A stretch of 57,887 bases of DNA, taken from contig NZ_KI928933.1 of the NCBI RefSeq assembly GCF_000521215.1, forward strand, positions 57,501-115,387, in the 5' to 3' direction. Positions 7,678 to 16,143 of the stretch are shown here, one piece after another. The stretch comes from Labrenzia sp. DG1229. GTDB taxonomy: Bacteria > Pseudomonadota > Alphaproteobacteria > Rhizobiales > Stappiaceae. The notes beneath the pieces were generated by a model, which searched no databases, was not told where the DNA came from, and saw nothing but the letters and a program-made list of their open reading frames with translations. Both the position numbers and the translations under genes were made by a program. Position 1 is the first letter of the stretch, and the number at the start of each line of letters is the position of its first letter.

Positions 7678-10065
7678 ATGAAGTCTCTCAAGAAATGGCA
7701 ATTTGCCGAGCGTACGGAAAGCAGCCTCACCCTGCTCGTCGAGGAGCGGCACAGGTTCACCGTGACCGTGCTCGAACAGGATCTGGTGCGGGTCACGCTC
7801 CTGAAAGACGGAGCATGCAGGCTGAACCGGACCTGGGCGATCGCACCGGAACGGGACGTCCCTTTTGAAGGACGCGTGCGGACAGACACCAGCGGCTTTT
7901 CCTGCCCGGAGTTTCAACTCGAGACAGCTGAAAACGATCTCGTCCTGGAAACGCAATGCCTGCGCCTGACAATTGGTCGACCACTTCACCTCACCTGGGA
8001 AGCGCGAACCAACACTGACAGCGCCTGGCAGGAGATCGCCCGTGATCGTCCCCAGGATGCCTACATGATCGGGCGGAAGGATCATCGCAACCAGCATTTC
8101 CTTTGCCGAAGCCCGGGCGCGTTCCACTATGGTCTCGGCGAAAAATCGGGACCGCTGGAACGCTCGGGACGCCGCTTTGAAATGCGGAACCTCGACGCGC
8201 TTGGCTACGACGCCAGAACCACGGATCCGCTCTACAAGCACGTGCCTTTCACGATCACGGACAAGGGTGAACCTGGTGTCTTTGGCCTTTACTATGACAC
8301 GCTGGCGACCTGCTGGTTCGATCTCGGCAACGAAAAGGACAACTATCATCCGCCATTTAGAGCCTTTCGCGCAGCTGACGGCGATCTCGACTATTATTTC
8401 AGCTGGGCGCCGACCGTGCTCGATGTCGTCAAGCGCCATCACTGGCTGACCGGTGGCACCGCGTTCATGCCGCGGTGGGGGCTCGGCTATTCCGGGTCAA
8501 CGATGTCTTATACAGATTCGGAAAACGCGCAGCAGCGTGTGCAGTCGTTTCTGGAAAAGCTCAGGGATGAAGATATCCCCTGCGACAGTTTTCAATTGTC
8601 TTCCGGGTACACTGCGATCGACGGAAAGCGCTATGTGTTCAACTGGAACAAGGACCGTTTCCCGGACGTCGAAGCCTTGACCTCTGCCTACGCGGAGGCG
8701 GGGATCCACCTGATCGCAAACATCAAACCGGTTCTGCTGGACGATCACCCGCTCTACGAGCAAGCGGCGTCGCAGGGCCTTTTCATTCGTGACAGCGAGA
8801 GTGGCGCACCGGAACAGTCTCCCTTCTGGGACGGGACCGGTTCGCATCTGGACTTCACCAATCCGGAGACTGTTGCCTGGTGGCAGGCCAATGTGACCAG
8901 CAAGCTGTTGGCAAGGGGCATCAAAAGCACCTGGAATGACAACAACGAGTACGAGGTTTGGGATGATGATGCAGTCTGCGCCGGTTTTGGCGACCCCATT
9001 CCGGTCAGCCTGGTCCGGCCGCTGCATAGCCAACTGATGACCAGGGCTTCCTGCGAGGCACAGAAACGGGATCAACCGGGTCAGCGGCCGTATCTGATTT
9101 CCCGCTGCGCAGCCCCCGGAACGCAGCGCTATGCCCAGACGTGGACAGGCGACAATTTCACAAGCTGGGACACCTTGCGCTGGAACATTCCGATGGGGCT
9201 CGGCCTCAGTCTGTCGGGATTCTACAATATCGGTCACGATGTCGGTGGCTTTGCAGGACCACGGCCGGAACCGGAGCTGTTCCTGCGCTGGGTGCAGAAC
9301 GGAATTTTTCATCCGCGTTTCACGATCCATTCCTGGAATGACGATGGAACGGCCAACGAAGCCTGGATGTACCCGGAACTCACGCCGCTTGTGCGAGAGG
9401 CGCTCGAATTCAGGGCAATGTTGCTGCCATACATCTATACGTCATTGTATCTGGCTGTCAGCGTAGGCGAACCGATCCTGCGACCGTTGTTTCTCGATCA
9501 CCCGACGGACCCGAACTGCCGCGAAACGGAATTCGATTTTCTGGTTGGCAAAGACCTGCTTGTTGCGACAGTCGTCGAAAAGGGAGCGCGGGTCCGCAAC
9601 GTCACGCTCCCGGCCAATGACGATGGCTGGTGGTCGTTCGACGGACGCCGCTGGTATCCCGGAGGCCAAACGATTGACGTTCCCGTCGAGTTGCACACGA
9701 TCCCGCTTTTCGTTCGAGGCGGCGCCGTCTTGCCGATGGCAGCAGCCAACCCTCGATCTGATGCGCAGTCAGACAGGGAGCGTTCCTGGCGGATTTATCC
9801 GCAGCCGGAAGGTCGGGGGTTGCGCCATTCGCTTGCCTATGATGACGATGGTGTCTCAGAAGATGCGATCCATCAGAGTCATTCTCTCACCCGGTTTACT
9901 CTTATCAGACAGAACGGCCGGGTTCATTTGAACTGGCAGCGCTCGGGCAGTTGGAACCCGGCCTTTACCGATATCCAGCTTTGGCTTGCAGGAAACGAGA
10001 ATCTAGTCGTCAATGACACGCCGCAGGCCTCCGGTGATTCAATTTCCCTTGACCAGAAGCAATAA
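7678..10065 (+). CDS. Glycoside hydrolase family 31 alpha-glycosidase
   Basis: A 795-residue protein with an N-terminal beta-sandwich (about 20-240), a TIM-barrel catalytic domain (about 250-610) and C-terminal beta domains. The nucleophile is probably D421 in STWNDNNEYE, and the acid/base D492 in QTWTGDNFTSWDTL. ATG at 7678 begins just after dctM ends. There is no signal peptide, so the enzyme is cytoplasmic. GH31 includes alpha-glucosidases, alpha-xylosidases and sulfoquinovosidases; I cannot choose among these from motifs. Position between a TRAP transporter and uronate genes suggests it removes an alpha-linked sugar from an imported glucuronic-acid oligosaccharide. Confidence 0.92.
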   Translation: MKSLKKWQFAERTESSLTLLVEERHRFTVTVLEQDLVRVTLLKDGACRLNRTWAIAPERDVPFEGRVRTDTSGFSCPEFQLETAENDLVLETQCLRLTIGRPLHLTWEARTNTDSAWQEIARDRPQDAYMIGRKDHRNQHFLCRSPGAFHYGLGEKSGPLERSGRRFEMRNLDALGYDARTTDPLYKHVPFTITDKGEPGVFGLYYDTLATCWFDLGNEKDNYHPPFRAFRAADGDLDYYFSWAPTVLDVVKRHHWLTGGTAFMPRWGLGYSGSTMSYTDSENAQQRVQSFLEKLRDEDIPCDSFQLSSGYTAIDGKRYVFNWNKDRFPDVEALTSAYAEAGIHLIANIKPVLLDDHPLYEQAASQGLFIRDSESGAPEQSPFWDGTGSHLDFTNPETVAWWQANVTSKLLARGIKSTWNDNNEYEVWDDDAVCAGFGDPIPVSLVRPLHSQLMTRASCEAQKRDQPGQRPYLISRCAAPGTQRYAQTWTGDNFTSWDTLRWNIPMGLGLSLSGFYNIGHDVGGFAGPRPEPELFLRWVQNGIFHPRFTIHSWNDDGTANEAWMYPELTPLVREALEFRAMLLPYIYTSLYLAVSVGEPILRPLFLDHPTDPNCRETEFDFLVGKDLLVATVVEKGARVRNVTLPANDDGWWSFDGRRWYPGGQTIDVPVELHTIPLFVRGGAVLPMAAANPRSDAQSDRERSWRIYPQPEGRGLRHSLAYDDDGVSEDAIHQSHSLTRFTLIRQNGRVHLNWQRSGSWNPAFTDIQLWLAGNENLVVNDTPQASGDSISLDQKQ

Positions 10066-10069
10066 TGCC

Positions 10070-11513
10070 ATGTCCGAACCGACTTCCCAGATACAGAAAA
10101 TCCCCTACGACCGGTCGTTGCTGAGACCCAGGATCCTTCACATCGGATTCGGAGCCTTCGCCAAGGCGCACGTCGATGGTCTACCACGACGAATCGCTAA
10201 GGCTTGATCCGTCCGATTGGGGCGTTGTCGCAGCGCGACTCAATTCCGGAGCGGATGAACTCACACTGCTCGACCAGGCTGGAGGCGTGTTCACGGTCGG
10301 CGAGATGTCGGATGACGACATCATGCTTCGCGAAATCGGTACCGTAATCAGGACACTCCATCCCAAGCGGGACGGTACATCCGCTCTTCTTGCGCAAATC
10401 GCGGACCCGGACATGAGTGTGATTACCCTGACGATTACCGAAAAAGGGTATTGCCTGGCCACAAGCCGCCTGGACCTGAACAACCCGGGTATCGAACGGG
10501 ACCTTGCCGCCTCCGGTGACCCCGCAACGGCGATAGGCATCATTGCCAGGGGACTTCACCTGAGGAAGACCGCCGGTCTGGATGGGATAACGGTGCTATC
10601 GTGCGACAACCTTCCCTCCAATGGCCGTCTTTGCCGGCAGGCAATTCTGGATTTCGCCGACCGTGTGGATCCGGAACTGGCCGTTTGGGTGGATGCCGAG
10701 TGCCGCTTCCCCAGTTCCATGGTCGACCGCATCACACCCGCCATGACAGATCAGTCGCAGCAGAATCTTGAGACCGCTCTCGGCCGGCCGGACCCGAACG
10801 GCATTCTCTGCGAACCGTTTCGCCAGTGGGTCATCGAAGACAGCTTTGCAGGAGACCGACCGGCGTGGAACCTTGCCGGAGCACAATTCGTTGCCGAAGT
10901 CGCTCCTTTCGAAGAGATGAAACTTCGACTGCTCAACGGATCACATTCCTTCCTTGCGTATCTCGGCGCGCTCGCAGGCAAGGAAACGATTTCGGACTGC
11001 ATGGCAGACCCGGTCTTTAAGATCGCTGCGAAAAGGCTCATGCTGGAGGAGCAGACGCCCACGCTGGACGTTCCGGCCGGTATCGATGTTTCCAGTTATG
11101 CCGACGCGTTGATCGAACGGTTTTCCAACACGGCTCTTCGCCACAAGACGACGCAGATTGCCTCGGACGGCAGTCAGAAACTGCCTCAACGACTGCTTGC
11201 CCCTATCCGGCAACATATCGAGGCCAATCGCGCCTGGCCGCTTGCGGCATTGGCCGTTGCCGGGTGGATGCACTATTGTCGCGGAAAGTCGGAAACCGGC
11301 GAATTCCTGCCGGTCAATGATCCGCTCGCAGCCAGGATCGCGGAATTTGCAACACAGTCCGATGGTCCGGAATATGTTAGCAACATGCTGACGCTGACGG
11401 CGGTCTTCGAAACCGGGTTGGCCGATCGACAGGACTTCACGAGCCGGATTCACGCTGCATACGCGCAACTTGAAACGGACAGGGTCGTCAAGTCACTCTC
11501 CACTGTGAGCTAA
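10070..11513 (+). pseudogene. uxuB: Fructuronate reductase (mannitol dehydrogenase family), interrupted by a one-base frameshift
   Basis: The N-terminal piece starts at ATG 10070 and reads RPRILHIGFGAFAKAH, the NAD-binding segment of the UxuB family. The rest of the protein (VYHDESL through the C-terminus, stop at 11513) lies in the next frame. Removing one G near 10175 joins CAC GTC to ATG GTC TAC and gives HVMVY, matching the spacing of HQAVY in relatives. The 1444-base span is one base over a multiple of three. The long second frame retains the expected catalytic region (NGSHSFLAYLGALAG). The enzyme reduces D-fructuronate to D-mannonate with NADH, between UxaC and UxuA. As read, the main frame lacks its NAD-binding start, so the protein may be non-functional, or the extra base may be an error. 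Confidence 0.88.
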
Positions 11514-11529
11514 CAATCAGGAAATATTC

Positions 11530-12936
11530 ATGGCCGCCCCCTTTCTCGGACCGGATTTTCTCCTCGACACGCAAGCGAGCCGCCGCCTCTACCACGAGGT
11601 CGCATCAACGCTGCCAATCGTCGACTTCCACAATCACCTGGATCCGGCAGCAATAGCGGAAGATCGCAACTGGGACTCAATCGGCGAAATCTGGCTGGAG
11701 GGTGACCACTACAAATGGCGCGCCATGCGCTGGAACGGAATTCCGGAAAGTCTCGTGACCGGATCGGCTCCATTCCGCGAGAAATTCAACGCCTTTGCCG
11801 AAACAATTCCGCATTGCCTTGGAAACCCGCTCTATCACTGGACTCATCTGGAATTGCGTCGCTACTTCGGCTGGGAAGGTGTTTTTGGGCCTGAGACCGC
11901 AGATGAGGTCTGGGAACTCGCCAACGACAAGCTTGCCAACCCCAGGCATAGCGCACGCGGACTGCTTCGCAGCATGAATGTGAGTTACGTCGGGACAACA
12001 GACGACCCGTGTGATGACCTTTCGTTTCATGCAAGCGCACAAAACGACGCAGGCCTGACGTTCAAAATGGCTCCGAGTTTTCGGCCCGACAAAACCCTGG
12101 TACCGTCAGATGCCGGTTTTGCCGCGTACTGCCGCCGGCTCGAAATCGCTTCCGGGTGTGCAATAAGTCGCTTCGACGATCTTATCGAGGCATTGCTCAA
12201 GCGACTTGACCACTTCATCACCCTCGGCTGCAAGGCAAGTGATCATGCCTTGAACGAAATCCGGCCATTCTCGATTCGCGCTCGCAGTGATCTTGATGCC
12301 ATCATGAAACGCGGGATGGAGAGTGGGCCGATCTCCGTACAGGACGAGGCCGATTTCAAGGCGGCTGTCCTGATCGAACTTGGGCAGGCCTACCGGGCGC
12401 GGAACATCGTGATGCAGTTTCACATTGCGGCCGCCCGAAACAACAACAGCAAGCTCCTTGAAAGTCTTGGACCCGACACCGGCGGCGATTCCATCTCCGA
12501 TGAAGCCGTTGGCGGTTCGTTGAATGCGCTTCTGGATCAGATCAACCGTAACAAGGGGCTCCCAAGGACCATTCTTTATTGCCTCAACCCGGCGTTGAAC
12601 GAAGTTCTCGTGACGACCGCGGGCAACTTTCAGGATGGCTCCGAGCCCGGGAAAATCCAGTCGGGTCCGGCCTGGTGGTTCAATGATCAGCTGGAAGGCA
12701 TGGAACGCCACCTCACCCAGGTTGCCCAAATGGGATTGCTGTCGCGGTTCGTCGGAATGCTGACCGATTCGAGATCATTCCTGTCCTTTCCCCGTCACGA
12801 ATACTACAGACGCCTCGTCTGCCGGATCGTGGGCCGCTGGATCGAAGATGGCAGCGTTCCCGATCAACCGGAACTGACGGACGGCCTGATCCGGCGCATC
12901 TGTTTCGAAAACGCACGGGACTGGTTTTTGCCGTAA
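11530..12936 (+). CDS. uxaC: Uronate (glucuronate/galacturonate) isomerase
   Basis: A 468-residue protein of normal UxaC length. It starts AAPFLGPDFLLDTQASRRLY and carries the amidohydrolase-type metal motif H34-x-H36 in VDFHNHLDP, then WKWRAMRWNGI-like DHYKWRAMRWNG and the C-terminal LTDSRSFLSFPRHEYYRR. It interconverts D-glucuronate and D-fructuronate in the cytoplasm, the first step after glucuronidase. AGGAAA lies before the ATG. It is the last gene of the rightward uronate operon, 16 bases after uxuB, followed by a 118-base gap with no clear terminator. Confidence 0.96.
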   Translation: MAAPFLGPDFLLDTQASRRLYHEVASTLPIVDFHNHLDPAAIAEDRNWDSIGEIWLEGDHYKWRAMRWNGIPESLVTGSAPFREKFNAFAETIPHCLGNPLYHWTHLELRRYFGWEGVFGPETADEVWELANDKLANPRHSARGLLRSMNVSYVGTTDDPCDDLSFHASAQNDAGLTFKMAPSFRPDKTLVPSDAGFAAYCRRLEIASGCAISRFDDLIEALLKRLDHFITLGCKASDHALNEIRPFSIRARSDLDAIMKRGMESGPISVQDEADFKAAVLIELGQAYRARNIVMQFHIAAARNNNSKLLESLGPDTGGDSISDEAVGGSLNALLDQINRNKGLPRTILYCLNPALNEVLVTTAGNFQDGSEPGKIQSGPAWWFNDQLEGMERHLTQVAQMGLLSRFVGMLTDSRSFLSFPRHEYYRRLVCRIVGRWIEDGSVPDQPELTDGLIRRICFENARDWFLP

Positions 12937-13054
12937 CCGCAAAGCGATAACGATTGCCGGACACGATTGCTGCTGCCCTTTCTTTGCCTTATCATCGGTT
13001 TTTGAGAGCCTGTTCGAGAGGCGAAAACAGGCGAAGAGGGAGGAGAGCCTCGGC

Positions 13055-14302
13055 ATGACAGTGACGCACGAGCCCTGGCTCGTCGCGCTTTCCCTGGTTA
13101 TGGCCTTTCAGGGAAGCTTTGTTGGCCTGAGTCTGGCGGTACAGGTCAGAAACGCGGCTGACCCAAGACGCCGTCTGCTCCTGGTTGGCGCAGCGCTTAC
13201 GCTTGCTCTTGCTATCTGGTCCATGCATTTCGTCGGCATGCTTGCCGTCAAGTTTCCTCTGGGTGTCGATTTTCTGGTCCTGCCGACACTGCTGTCCTTT
13301 CTCGTTTGTGTACTGGTTGTCGGGGTTGCCGTTTTCACAGCCAGCAACCGCCGCCTGACATCCGTCCGCCTCGGACTGGCAGCCTTCGTCATGGGGGCCG
13401 GTATCTGCACAATGCACTATCTCGGCATGTACTCGCTGCATAAGTCTCTGCAAATGGTACACAATTCGACTTATGTTCTGGCAAGTTTCCTGATCGCCTT
13501 CAATGCGGCAGGTCTTGCGCTCTGGCTACTGTTCGGGCTCGGCAAACGTCCGCCGATCGTCATATCGGCCGCCGTCATGGCGCTTGCAATTTCGGCGATG
13601 CACTACACCGCGATGTCCGGAATGACCTACGAATTGACCCTCACGGCAGGCGGTCTGTCAGCACCATCGCTCGGCCCCGGAACACTGGCGATATTCGTTT
13701 CCTGTGTTGCCTTTCTGGTCTCCGGCCTGTTTCTGCTTGCGCTTGTTCCGGCCGAGATTGCCTCGACCGCGGAGGCAAACGACAGTGATGCTGTAGTTAA
13801 CCAGGAATTCGAAACAGTTCCGAACCCACAACAGCCCAATCACAAGCCGACCGAAGAAGCAATCAAGCGCGCTGCGACGGGTCTGCAGGCTGCAGCTTCG
13901 TCCCCCAGGAAACCTTCGACCGCATCAAAACGAACCCTGCCGATCGAGCGCGATGGACAGAAGACGCAGATCGGCATTTCGGATGTAGCCGCCATTCATG
14001 CGGATGCGCACTACACCAAGCTGTATGACGGGCAGCGAGAGTATTTCTGTCCACTGTCGATCAGCGAAGCCGAACAGTTACTTGATTCCAAGATCTTCAA
14101 ACGGGTCCACCGTAGCCATATCGTCAATCTGTCACGGGTCATCAGCTTCAAGCGTTCAGGTGATGGCGGCGTTCTCATTCTCGAAGGCTCCGATGCGCAA
14201 TCCGTTCCGGTCAGCCGTTCCAGATGGGGCCGGATTCGCGATAAACTGACTGCGTTGGCGGACAAGCCCGAACAGCAGGGCCAGCCGGCTGCCGCACAAT
14301 AA
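13055..14302 (+). CDS. coxC: MHYT-LytTR membrane regulator of the cox cluster (CoxC/CoxH-like)
   Basis: A 415-residue protein. Residues 1-235 hold about seven membrane helices with the repeated motifs MHFVGM, MHYLGM and MHYTAM, the MHYT sensor domain thought to bind a metal and sense a diatomic gas. After a linker of about 70 polar residues, residues 300-395 form a LytTR DNA-binding domain (IHADAHYTKLYDG, then KIFKRVHRSHIVNLSRVISF). This two-domain layout is known from CoxC and CoxH of Oligotropha carboxidovorans. A membrane protein that binds DNA directly would connect CO sensing to transcription. The gene lies 441 bases upstream of coxM, and that gap contains tandem direct repeats of the kind LytTR proteins bind. 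GGGAGGAG precedes the ATG. Confidence 0.92.
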   Translation: MTVTHEPWLVALSLVMAFQGSFVGLSLAVQVRNAADPRRRLLLVGAALTLALAIWSMHFVGMLAVKFPLGVDFLVLPTLLSFLVCVLVVGVAVFTASNRRLTSVRLGLAAFVMGAGICTMHYLGMYSLHKSLQMVHNSTYVLASFLIAFNAAGLALWLLFGLGKRPPIVISAAVMALAISAMHYTAMSGMTYELTLTAGGLSAPSLGPGTLAIFVSCVAFLVSGLFLLALVPAEIASTAEANDSDAVVNQEFETVPNPQQPNHKPTEEAIKRAATGLQAAASSPRKPSTASKRTLPIERDGQKTQIGISDVAAIHADAHYTKLYDGQREYFCPLSISEAEQLLDSKIFKRVHRSHIVNLSRVISFKRSGDGGVLILEGSDAQSVPVSRSRWGRIRDKLTALADKPEQQGQPAAAQ

Positions 14303-14360
14303 ACACGCCCAGTCCAACAACATCAAAATTCAGTGTGCGATGCAGCAATGCGCTGATCGT

Positions 14361-14393
14361 ATCGCCATTCGTGCAATTTGCACGAATGGCGAT
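14361..14393. repeat. Perfect 33-base inverted repeat upstream of coxM
   Basis: The arms are ATCGCCATTCGTGCAA and TTGCACGAATGGCGAT, separated by a single T. No T-run follows on either strand, so it is not a standard terminator. A one-base centre makes a tight RNA hairpin unlikely to form cleanly but suits a dimeric DNA-binding protein. It lies 58 bases after coxC. Confidence 0.8.
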
Positions 14394-14398
14394 CAATT

Positions 14399-14437
14399 GA
14401 ATCCAGATCCAAATCCGTTCGAATTCAGATCCAAATC
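14399..14437 (+). promoter_or_regulatory. Tandem direct repeats, candidate LytTR operator
   Basis: Two 17-base copies, GAATCCAGATCCAAATC at 14399 and GAATTCAGATCCAAATC at 14421, differ at one base and repeat every 22 bases, two turns of DNA. LytTR regulators such as AgrA bind pairs of direct repeats with about 21-22-base periodicity. The gene immediately upstream encodes a LytTR protein. Binding is inferred. Confidence 0.65.
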
Positions 14438-14492
14438 TCCCATCAGTATCAGCGCCCAATCATTGAATTCCGCGAAATGAAACGACGTAACT

Positions 14493-14527
14493 CATGAAAA
14501 ACGTCAACAAGCCTGACGCTTTTCATG
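14493..14527. repeat. Imperfect inverted repeat upstream of coxM
   Basis: Arms CATGAAAAACGTC and GACGCTTTTCATG pair with one mismatch around a 9-base loop. A T-rich stretch follows on the + strand (TTTCATGTTTGATTTT), so it could weakly terminate the coxC transcript, or be a further protein site. Confidence 0.5.
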
Positions 14528-14743
14528 TTTGATTTTCAGCGATCGATGTATTCCACGATGCGATCGGTGCATGTGAGCTTGAGTGTGCAGCGCACCCCTC
14601 TCCAACCTTAAGGCATGTGACATTCCGCCGTTTGACGCAGACGGCAATGCACCGATCGGCCGGTCCCTTGCCCGTGGACGCAACCATGCAATGACCGGCA
14701 TTCGGCTTGGAACAACCCAGGCCGTCAGAGGGAGGAGAAGAAC

Positions 14744-15610
14744 GTGATCCCTGGTGAATTCACCTATCACCGGCCATCATCGGTGGCCGAAGCAGTTGCC
14801 ATACTGGTGAGCCATGGTGACGAAGCACGACCGTTGTCCGGCGGCCACAGCCTCATCCCCATGATGAAGCTGCGGATGGCCGCTCCGGAACATCTGGTTG
14901 ACCTTGGCGGCATCGCCGACCTGAAAGGCATCAGCGAGGATGGAGGAGCGATCACGATACGCGCCATGACCACGCAGCATGAACTCATCGAGTCCGATCT
15001 CTTGAGCGAAAAGCTGCCGATCATCCGCGAGACCTCGCTGTTGATCGCCGATCCCCAGATCCGATACCTGGGCACGCTTGGCGGTAATGTTGCCAACGGA
15101 GATCCCGGGAATGACATGCCTGCCCTGATGCAGTGCCTCGACGCGTCTTATGTGCTGACCGGTCCGGATGGCAACCGCGAAGTGGCGGCACGGGATTTCT
15201 ATGAGGCCGCTTATTTCACCGCGCTTGCACCGGAAGAGATCCTGACCGCGGTGAAGATCCCGACACCCCCGGCCGGACACGGTTGGGCCTACGAGAAGCT
15301 GAAGCGCAAGGTCGGCGACTACGCCACCGCCGCCGCGGCCGTCATGCTGTCCATGACGGGTGGCACGGTGACAAGCTGTTCGGTCGCCCTGACCAATGTC
15401 GCCGACACGCCGCTTTATGCAGCAGAGGCCGGCGATATCCTCAATGGCTCGACCCTGGATGAAACTACGGTTGGAAAAGCGGTCGCTGCCGCAGAAGCCA
15501 TCACCGACCCCGCATCCGACGGACGCGGGCCAGCCGAGTACCGGACCAAAATGGCCGGCATCATGATGCAGCGCGCACTGGCACGTGCCGCCGAACGCGC
15601 AAGCGCATAA
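14744..15610 (+). CDS. coxM: Carbon monoxide dehydrogenase medium (FAD) subunit
   Basis: A 288-residue flavoprotein of the molybdenum hydroxylase family. FAD-binding motifs are visible: [16 protein letters not shown] near residues 30-45 and [20 protein letters not shown] near 107-126. It starts at GTG 14744 behind GGGAGGAG. CoxM passes electrons from the iron-sulfur clusters of CoxS to the quinone pool. The order M-S-L is the canonical form I order, with 23 bases to coxS. Confidence 0.95.
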   Translation: MIPGEFTYHRPSSVAEAVAILVSHGDEARPLSGGHSLIPMMKLRMAAPEHLVDLGGIADLKGISEDGGAITIRAMTTQHELIESDLLSEKLPIIRETSLLIADPQIRYLGTLGGNVANGDPGNDMPALMQCLDASYVLTGPDGNREVAARDFYEAAYFTALAPEEILTAVKIPTPPAGHGWAYEKLKRKVGDYATAAAAVMLSMTGGTVTSCSVALTNVADTPLYAAEAGDILNGSTLDETTVGKAVAAAEAITDPASDGRGPAEYRTKMAGIMMQRALARAAERASA

Positions 15611-15633
15611 GACCGGGACCGAGGAAGAACACC

Positions 15634-16143
15634 ATGAGCGATATCGAACAGATCCCGGTCACGCTGACCGTCAACGGCAAGAAGGTGCAACGTTTCGTCG
15701 AACCGCGAACCCTTCTGATCCATTTCCTGCGCGAGGAATTGAACGTTACAGGCCCTCATATCGGCTGCGAGACGTCTCACTGCGGCGCATGCACTGTTGA
15801 GATGAACGGAATGTCGGTGAAATCCTGCACGGTTTTCGCGGTCCAGGCCAATGGTGCGGAAATGACCACGATCGAGGGCATGGCCAATCCTGACGGAACA
15901 CTGTCGGCCCTTCAGGAAGGCTTTCGCCAGATGCACGGACTTCAGTGCGGCTTCTGCACGCCCGGAATGATTACGCGCGCGCACACGCTGTTGAAAGAAA
16001 ATCCGAACCCCAGCGAGGAAGAAATCCGCATGGGCATTGCCGGGAACCTTTGCCGTTGCACCGGATATCAGAACATCGTCAAGGCGATCCAGTATGCCGC
16101 CGAACAGCTCAATCAGCCTGAAACCCAGGAGGCCGCAGAATGA
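15634..16143 (+). CDS. coxS: Carbon monoxide dehydrogenase small (2Fe-2S) subunit
   Basis: A 169-residue protein with two [2Fe-2S] sites: the plant-ferredoxin-type CETSHCGAC near residues 48-56 with a further cysteine in KSCTVF, and the C-terminal [10 protein letters not shown] and [11 protein letters not shown]. It carries electrons from the molybdenum-copper site of CoxL to the FAD of CoxM. It overlaps coxL by 4 bases (ATGA), showing tight coupling of subunit synthesis. Confidence 0.97.
   Translation: MSDIEQIPVTLTVNGKKVQRFVEPRTLLIHFLREELNVTGPHIGCETSHCGACTVEMNGMSVKSCTVFAVQANGAEMTTIEGMANPDGTLSALQEGFRQMHGLQCGFCTPGMITRAHTLLKENPNPSEEEIRMGIAGNLCRCTGYQNIVKAIQYAAEQLNQPETQEAAE

Larger units (their letters stand above)
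14303..14743. other. 441-base non-coding region between coxC and coxM
   Basis: I see no credible gene here. It contains, in order, a perfect 33-base inverted repeat (14361-14393), a pair of 17-base direct repeats with a 22-base period (14399-14437), and an imperfect inverted repeat (14493-14527). The coxM ribosome site (GGGAGGAG) is at the right end. It probably holds the end of the coxC transcript and the coxMSL promoter. Confidence 0.7.
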
